NCBI RefSeq assembly: GCF_900209925.1
Contig: NZ_LT907978.1
Location: 294,001 to 358,000, forward strand
Length of the DNA: 64,000 nt
Direction: 5' to 3'
Origin: Anaerobutyricum hallii
Lineage (GTDB): Bacteria > Bacillota > Clostridia > Lachnospirales > Lachnospiraceae
In this document: positions 59,447-64,000 of the stretch, in pieces
Position numbering within the stretch: position 1 is the stretch's first letter
How the letters are laid out: each line of letters begins with the position of its first letter
Notes under the pieces: model-generated
Told to the model about the DNA's origin: nothing
Seen by the model: the letters and a program-made list of their open reading frames with translations, nothing else
Database searches by the model: none
Position numbers and translations under genes: made by a program

Positions 59447-59498
59447 CCAATGATAGACTCTCTTCGCTGGCGTCAGCTTTCGGGGCATTCTTGAATTA
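59445..59498 (+). repeat. Family F-like sequence after the regulator (F3)
   Basis: It runs from the stop of the regulator gene through CTCTTCGCTGGCG to GGGGCATTCTTGAATTA, the same ending as F1 and F2. Confidence 0.4.
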
Positions 59499-59540
59499 GT
59501 AAATTAAAAATTATTAGCAATACTAAAAAATTGTTAGATT

Positions 59541-59575
59541 CATGTTGCATATTTATTGACAAAATATGGCACATG
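59541..59575. promoter_or_regulatory. Dyad overlapping the modA -35 box, candidate operator
   Basis: CATGTTGCATATTTA (59541-59555) and AAAATATGGCACATG (59561-59575) match as inverted repeats at 12 of 15 positions, separated by TTGAC. The -35 hexamer lies in its centre. The adjacent molybdate-sensor regulator is the natural candidate ligand protein. Confidence 0.55.
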
Positions 59576-59584
59576 AAATATAAT
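59556..59584 (+). promoter_or_regulatory. Consensus sigma-A promoter of modABC
   Basis: TTGACA (59556-59561), 17 bases, TATAAT (59579-59584): a full consensus promoter. The start is near 59591, leaving a leader of about 45 bases, too short for a molybdenum-cofactor riboswitch. Confidence 0.88.
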
Positions 59585-59636
59585 GCAAAAGAACAATACA
59601 AAACGTTACAAAACATTATAAAACGAGGAGAGAGTT

Positions 59637-60488
59637 ATGAGAAACATGAAGTTCGTGAAGAGAATTGGTGCTGTAGCTTTGGCAGTATGTATGGTTTTAT
59701 CCTGTGCAGGATGTGGAGGCGCATCGAATAAGGGAGCATCAGAAGGAACAACAGAAGTTACAACCGAAGGAGGAAAGAGCAAGATTCTTGTGGCAGCAGC
59801 GGCAAGTCTTCAGGCTACATTTGATAATGAACTGATTCCGTTGTTCGAGAAAGAGAATCCAGAAATAACGGTAGAAGGAACTTATGCAAGTTCTGGAGAT
59901 TTACAGCAGCAGATTGAATCTGGGTTAGATGCCGATGTATTCTTTTCCGCAGCAACATCTAATATGGATACATTGACAGAGGAGAAACTTATCGATAAAG
60001 ATACGGTAGTTGATCTGTTAAAGAATGATGTTGTGCTGATTACACCGAAAGAGTCTAAGCTGGGAATCAAGAGTTTTAAGGATATTACAAAGGCAGACAC
60101 GATTGCAATTGGTGATCCGGAGAGTGTACCAGCAGGTAAATACGCAAAAGAAATTCTTACCAATCTTGGTGTTTATAATGAAGTAGAGAAGAAGGCAAGT
60201 CTTGGAGCTAGTGTAACAGAAGTGTTAAGCTGGGTAGCAGAAGGCAGTGCAGATGCAGGTATTGTATATGCAACAGATGCACAGACCGAGAATACCAATG
60301 GCGATGATAAAGAGGTAGAAGTAGTAGCAACGGCAGAAGACTCTATGATGCAGACACCGGTAGTTTATCCAGTAGGTGTCGTATCTGCTTCTGCCCATAA
60401 AGACGAAGCGAAAGCTTTTGAAGATTTCCTTCAGACAGATGAAGCGAAAGCTATTTTAGAAAAAGCAGGATTCACAATAAATAAGTAA
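59637..60488 (+). CDS. modA: Molybdate ABC transporter, substrate-binding lipoprotein
   Basis: The 283-residue protein has a lipoprotein signal (KRIGAVALAVCMVLSCAGCGG, about 8-28; lipid site Cys23 or Cys26), a low-complexity linker rich in Ser, Thr and Glu, and the ModA domain from about residue 49 (ILVAAAASLQATFDNELIPL). Residues for oxyanion binding include Ser in AAASLQ, Ser in YASSGDLQQQI, and the late VLSWVAEGSADAGIVYATDA. It captures molybdate or tungstate outside the membrane. GAGGAGAG precedes the ATG. It opens modABC. Confidence 0.94.
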   Translation: MRNMKFVKRIGAVALAVCMVLSCAGCGGASNKGASEGTTEVTTEGGKSKILVAAAASLQATFDNELIPLFEKENPEITVEGTYASSGDLQQQIESGLDADVFFSAATSNMDTLTEEKLIDKDTVVDLLKNDVVLITPKESKLGIKSFKDITKADTIAIGDPESVPAGKYAKEILTNLGVYNEVEKKASLGASVTEVLSWVAEGSADAGIVYATDAQTENTNGDDKEVEVVATAEDSMMQTPVVYPVGVVSASAHKDEAKAFEDFLQTDEAKAILEKAGFTINK

Positions 60489-60537
60489 CACGTAATAAGT
60501 AATATATCATAAGTAATAAAAAGACAGGCTGGTATAT

Positions 60538-61206
60538 ATGACAATAGATTTATCACCAATTATTATATCTTTAAGGACAGCTACACTCAGTATTATTGTT
60601 ACATTTTTTCTGGGAGTAGCTGCAGCCCAGCTTGTTTTCCGTCTGAAGAGTAAGACGATGAAAACAATATTAGATGGGCTATTTACCCTGCCGCTCGTGT
60701 TTCCGCCAACAGTGGCAGGATTTTTTTTACTATATATTTTCGGGATGCGAAGACCAATCGGTAAGTTTTTTATTGAATATTTTGCTGTCAAGGTTGCCTT
60801 TTCATGGGGAGCAACTGTTTTAGCTGCAGTTGTTATCTCGTTTCCGCTAATGTACCGGGCAGCAAGAGGGGCTTTTGAACAGGTAGATCCAGATGTACTT
60901 TCTGCAGGAAGGACAATTGGAATGAGTGAATGGAAGATCTTCTGGAAAGTACAGCTTCCGATTGCCTGGCCAGGAGTTATCTCCGGGGCGGTACTCGCCT
61001 TTGCCAGAGGATTAGGAGAGTTTGGGGCAACAGCAATGATTGCCGGTAATATCAAGGGAAAGACAAGAACACTGCCACTTGCGGTATATTCCGCTGTCGC
61101 ATCAGGTAACATGAAGGAAGCAGGGGAGTATGTAGCGGTTCTTGTATGTATTTCCTTTATTGTAGTCATATGTATGAATTATTTTTCTATGGAGAAGAAA
61201 GGCTAG
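60538..61206 (+). CDS. modB: Molybdate ABC transporter, permease
   Basis: The 222-residue permease has five or six membrane spans and the EAA loop (AGRTIGMSEWKIFWKVQLPI, followed by AWPGVISGAVLAFARGLGEFGA) that docks to ModC. Length fits ModB. The ribosome site is weak (AGGCTGG), 49 bases after modA. modC starts 5 bases after its stop. Confidence 0.94.
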   Translation: MTIDLSPIIISLRTATLSIIVTFFLGVAAAQLVFRLKSKTMKTILDGLFTLPLVFPPTVAGFFLLYIFGMRRPIGKFFIEYFAVKVAFSWGATVLAAVVISFPLMYRAARGAFEQVDPDVLSAGRTIGMSEWKIFWKVQLPIAWPGVISGAVLAFARGLGEFGATAMIAGNIKGKTRTLPLAVYSAVASGNMKEAGEYVAVLVCISFIVVICMNYFSMEKKG

Positions 61207-61210
61207 AACT

Positions 61211-62299
61211 ATGGCATTATCTGTTCACATAAAAAAGAAGTTAAAAGATTTTGAATTAGCGGTTGACTTTGATATGGAGGAAGGAATTGTTGGATTTCTT
61301 GGTTCTTCCGGGTGTGGGAAGAGTATGACTTTAAAATGTATTGCCGGAATAGAAACACCCGATGAAGGAAGTATTGTCCTTGATGGTGAAGTGTTATTTG
61401 ATAAGAAAGCAGGGATTGATCTTTCACCACAAAAACGTAAAGTCGGATATCTATTTCAAAATTATGCACTATTTCCGCATATGACAGTACGACAGAATAT
61501 TGAAGCAGGACTGGAAGCATCGGGAAAGTCAAAACAGGAAAAAAAAGATATCGTAGAACGCCTTCTGGAACAGTTTCATATAAAAGAATTAGAAAATTCG
61601 TATCCGGTTCGTATTTCAGGAGGGCAGCAACAGAGGGCGGCACTGGCTCGTATGATGGCAGCAGAGCCAAAGTTTCTGTTATTAGACGAACCCTTTTCAG
61701 CATTAGATACCTATTTGAAAGAAAAATTGATGCAGGAAATGATGACCTATCTTAGTCAGTTTAAAAAAGGGGTTATCATGGTATCCCACAGTAGAGATGA
61801 AGTATATCAGATGTGTACTGACACAGCAATCATGCATCAGGGAATCTTAGAAACTGTCGGAAAAACAAAAGAGATTTTCGATAATCCGGGAACCGTCAAT
61901 GCGGCAAGGCTCACAGGCTGTAAAAATATTTCTAAAGCAGACAAACTCAGTGAATCGGAAATTTATGCTTCGGAGTGGGATATAAAACTCACATTTCCAG
62001 AATACATAAAAATTCCGTCTAATCTTACCCATGTAGGAATCCGCGCACACGAAATCCGTCCAGTAAAGTTTTCAGACATAGATAATAATACATCTATAAA
62101 GTTGAATATGGTAGATTGCCAGTTGAAACGCATATCCGAAGCACCATTTGAGATGTATCTTATCTTAGAAAATAAAAGCGGAAAAAGTACGAGTCCGCTA
62201 TGGTGGAAAGTCACTAAAAAAGAATGGAAAGAAATTGGAGAAACAGTACCAGAGACAGTAGAATTGCCTGTAGAAAAGGTTATACTATTACAACACTAA
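61211..62299 (+). CDS. modC: Molybdate ABC transporter, ATP-binding protein
   Basis: The 362-residue ATPase has Walker A GSSGCGKS (about 32-39), the Q-loop FQNYALFP, the signature RISGGQQQRAALARM and Walker B FLLLDEPFSALD. After residue 230 comes a C-terminal beta-rich domain (HVGIRAHEI) as in molybdate-type ATPases, which may sense intracellular molybdate. It is 5 bases after modB. Its 3' end overlaps the reading of a decayed gene on the other strand and is followed by repeat B7. Confidence 0.94.
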   Translation: MALSVHIKKKLKDFELAVDFDMEEGIVGFLGSSGCGKSMTLKCIAGIETPDEGSIVLDGEVLFDKKAGIDLSPQKRKVGYLFQNYALFPHMTVRQNIEAGLEASGKSKQEKKDIVERLLEQFHIKELENSYPVRISGGQQQRAALARMMAAEPKFLLLDEPFSALDTYLKEKLMQEMMTYLSQFKKGVIMVSHSRDEVYQMCTDTAIMHQGILETVGKTKEIFDNPGTVNAARLTGCKNISKADKLSESEIYASEWDIKLTFPEYIKIPSNLTHVGIRAHEIRPVKFSDIDNNTSIKLNMVDCQLKRISEAPFEMYLILENKSGKSTSPLWWKVTKKEWKEIGETVPETVELPVEKVILLQH

Positions 62300-62444
62300 G
62301 GTGATTCGAAAAAATAATTCCAGCCAGAACACCACAGAGAAAATCATCGCCACCTAGTGTTAATCCAAGTCCAATTAGGTGGCAGAAGGACTGTGTAGAT
62401 TCTTCCCAGTTTGAAATAGACAGAGCATGGGAAGCATTCTCAAG
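62280..62444 (-). pseudogene. Remnant of a DUF2877 (AllH-like) gene
   Basis: On the minus strand a 54-codon frame closed at both ends (TAG at 62445-62447, TAA at 62280-62282) reads ESTQSFCHLIGLGLTLGGDD, FLCGVLAGIIF. This resembles the GLGPGLTPSGDDFLxG signature of DUF2877 proteins (oxamate carbamoyltransferase-related), which are about 270 residues long. No start and no other parts remain. It overlaps the last 20 bases of modC. Confidence 0.5.
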
Positions 62445-62494
62445 CTATTTCCTGGCTGCAGAAAGAAAAATAAAACTGTAGATTTAGATAGTCA

Positions 62495-62613
62495 GAAAAA
62501 AAGAAATAATATCCTATCCCAGATGCGGCTTCGGAGCGCGTTTAAGATGCGGACGATCATTTTAAACACAGCGACTACAGAGCAGATGGGATAGGATATT
62601 ATTTCTTTTTTTT
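62495..62613 (+). repeat. Family B palindrome, copy B7
   Basis: 119 bp (one extra A/T pair in the end tracts); stem-specific TAATATCC paired with GGATATTA; constant loop CGGCTTCGGAGCG / AGCGACTACAGAGC; inner stem GCGTTTAAGATG with one mismatch. Between convergent modC and the DeoR gene. Confidence 0.87.
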
Positions 62614-62640
62614 GTCTATACGAAATCTATGAATTAGTAG

Positions 62641-63390
62641 TTATTCCGCAATCTCTACGTTAATATTATGTCTCTTTAAGTTCTCTAATGCATCTTCTGG
62701 AATATCAGCATCGGTACAAACAGTATCAATCTCAGAGAAGGTTGTCTGAATTACAACACCCTTCTGGCTGAATTTACTGGAGTCTGCAAGAATGATCATA
62801 CGATTGGCAGAGCCTTCCATATATTTCATTGTTTCTACACGCATCAGGTCATCGCAGGTAAAACCGGCATCCGGAATGAATCCGTCTGTACCTACAAAGA
62901 ATTTATCTACATAGAATTCTTTTGCACATTTGCGGACAAGTGGTCCTACCATTCCCTGATATTCTTTTTGGTATTCACCACCAAGAAGAATGACTTTACG
63001 AATAGGAAGATCACGAATGCGGATAGCTATGTATGCCGAATTTGTTATAATGGTAATATCCTTTTTTAATTTTGCAAGCTGTTCTGCAAGTAAAGTACAA
63101 GTAGAACCAGATTCTAGCATGACAGTTTCGCCGTTGGAAACCATCTCAGCAGCCTTTGTGGCAATCTCGATCTTTTTGTCATAATTTATAGTTAAACGAG
63201 TATTAATATCATTGGCATTCTTAATTAAAGCGTAGCCATGTTCTCTTGATAAAAGTCCCTCTTCTTCAAGATGGTCAAGGTCTTTACGGATGGTTACCTG
63301 AGACACATCTAAAAGTTCAGCTAAACGACTCACTTCGATTTTTTGATAAAGATTTACCAATTTAATGAGTTTGGACTGACGTTCTGTCAT
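62641..63390 (-). CDS. DeoR-family transcriptional regulator
   Basis: The 249-residue protein has an N-terminal DeoR HTH (MTERQSKLIKLVNLYQKIEV, LLDVSQVTIRKDLDHLEEEG) and a sugar-phosphate sensing DeoRC domain (VMLESGSTCTLLAEQL, VILLGGEY, FVGTDGF). It probably represses a carbohydrate or polyol operon, not identified here. The ATG at 63390 follows AGAGGTG; the longer frame to 63627 passes through the upstream region and lacks a ribosome site. It is convergent with modC. Confidence 0.9.
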   Translation of the reverse strand: MTERQSKLIKLVNLYQKIEVSRLAELLDVSQVTIRKDLDHLEEEGLLSREHGYALIKNANDINTRLTINYDKKIEIATKAAEMVSNGETVMLESGSTCTLLAEQLAKLKKDITIITNSAYIAIRIRDLPIRKVILLGGEYQKEYQGMVGPLVRKCAKEFYVDKFFVGTDGFIPDAGFTCDDLMRVETMKYMEGSANRMIILADSSKFSQKGVVIQTTFSEIDTVCTDADIPEDALENLKRHNINVEIAE

Positions 63391-63812
63391 TTGAAACACC
63401 TCTTTCTTTCTAAAAAAAGTATAACATACTACTTGGCAAAAATTCAAGGAAGAAATAGGAAAAAGAGAAAGAAAATATAGAGAAATTGTTATAAAAATAT
63501 CGTTCTTGTTGTGGCTTTTCATAAATGCAGGAATGGCGAGAGGATGAAAAGGATTCTGTCTGATTCCAAGAGTATTATTTAACAGGGTATTATAAAACCC
63601 ATTATAATAATGAAGAAACTCATTCAACTGGCACTGGTAGAATCGTGTATCAAGTATCGTGGGTGCTTGATTTGAAAGTATGGATTGTGAAGCTGTAATA
63701 TGATAAAATATCGTGTGGAAATCTTCTTATGTATAATTTGACAGGGATTATTTTTTGATAGTATTATTATAATAAGGCATAGATTGCAATTATTGAGAAA
63801 GGGATAAGTATT

Positions 63813-64000
63813 ATGGAATTAATTAAAGCACTGCCGGAGATTTTTGAAGATTTTGCGGAACAGAGAAAGAATTCTTTTTTAACGATGAAGGAGCTTAAGG
63901 ATAAAAATGTTCCGGTTATAGGAGCATATTGTACATATTTCCCGCAGGAGATTGCGATGGCTATGGGAGCGGTTACAGTAGGACTTTGTTCTACATCTGA
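63813..64000 (+). CDS. 2-hydroxyacyl-CoA dehydratase-like (double-cubane) reductase, 5' part
   Basis: The first 62 codons are visible: LPEIFEDFAEQRKNSFLTMK, then ELKDKNVPVIGAYCTYFPQE and IAMAMGAVTVGLCSTS. This resembles the start of the HgdB/FldC-like family and particularly the double-cubane-cluster proteins (YjiM-like), where the Cys in the AYCTY motif and the Cys in LCSTS bind iron-sulphur clusters. Its substrate cannot be inferred. GAAAGGG precedes the ATG at 63813. The gene runs off the window. Confidence 0.75.
   Translation, partial: MELIKALPEIFEDFAEQRKNSFLTMKELKDKNVPVIGAYCTYFPQEIAMAMGAVTVGLCSTS

Noticed and set aside
59585-59636. Molybdenum-cofactor riboswitch before modA
   Set aside because: The leader from the consensus promoter is only about 45 bases, too short for that aptamer.
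1-64000. tRNA or rRNA genes
   Set aside because: No cloverleaf with CCA-type acceptor or rRNA core sequence was recognised on either strand.

Overview
The window looks like chromosomal DNA of a low-GC, anaerobic Gram-positive bacterium of the Lachnospiraceae type. The pointers are a single-chain pyruvate:ferredoxin oxidoreductase, an AGCS amino-acid symporter, a Csp-like subtilase, HPr-like proteins, a TrmB-type regulator next to lysA, GGAGG ribosome sites and sigma-A promoters with 17-base spacers. Genus is not assigned.

Layout. 1-8.1 kb: end of queA, a DUF554 membrane protein and aroE on the minus strand, nfo plus a metallo-beta-lactamase-fold gene, ridA, an HPr-like gene, an AGCS symporter and a stand-alone A24 prepilin peptidase. 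8.1-21.3 kb: highly expressed metabolism (nifJ, then gltB-gltD), interrupted by an AT-rich pair (acyltransferase 3 and a leucine-rich-repeat protein lacking a signal peptide). 22-31.4 kb: an orphan anti-sigma-like gene, cfa, maf, ung, an ArsC/Spx-like gene, a CDF metal transporter, a HAD phosphatase, a cyclophilin and a His-less HPr paralogue. 31.8-45.1 kb: Csp-like protease, small XRE regulator, mltG, a 3'-truncated GNAT gene, an IS3-family element, the dTDP-rhamnose operon rfbABDC and a MerR-methyltransferase fusion. 45.4-53.5 kb: a four-gene SMC-like defence operon of the Wadjet/JetABCD type in the order D-A-B-C. 54-64 kb: a second copy of the IS, a TrmB regulator with lysA, a molybdate regulator with modABC, a DeoR regulator, and the start of a 2-hydroxyacyl-CoA dehydratase-like reductase.

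The most unusual property is the DNA between genes. Almost every 3' intergenic space is built from long palindromic modules, called here families A, B, C, D and J. Family B has seven copies, six of exactly 117 bp. Their outer stems differ in sequence but remain perfectly paired in each copy, and the internal-loop bases stay constant. Family C has other stems but the same bipartite internal-loop signature (CGGAGCG on one side, AGCGACTA on the other). Family A (seven copies, about 165 bp) also shows compensatory changes in three separate helices. Three near-full composite modules (A-J-B, about 690-710 bp) occur, and two of them carry the same 1708-bp IS3-family element at exactly the same position and orientation inside the family A hairpin. 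The palindromes occur only downstream of genes, often supply the stop codon, and end in T-rich tracts on both strands, so they probably act as bidirectional terminators. The constant loop suggests a further recognition event. Shorter repeat motifs (E, F, G, K) lie in other intergenic regions, E mainly in 5' leaders.

Gene cooperation. GltB and GltD form NADPH-dependent glutamate synthase. RfbA-B-D-C make dTDP-L-rhamnose for the cell surface. The HTH/substrate-binding regulator probably controls modABC through a dyad that spans the modA -35 box. JetD-A-B-C would form a MukBEF-like loop extruder plus nuclease that cleaves plasmids.
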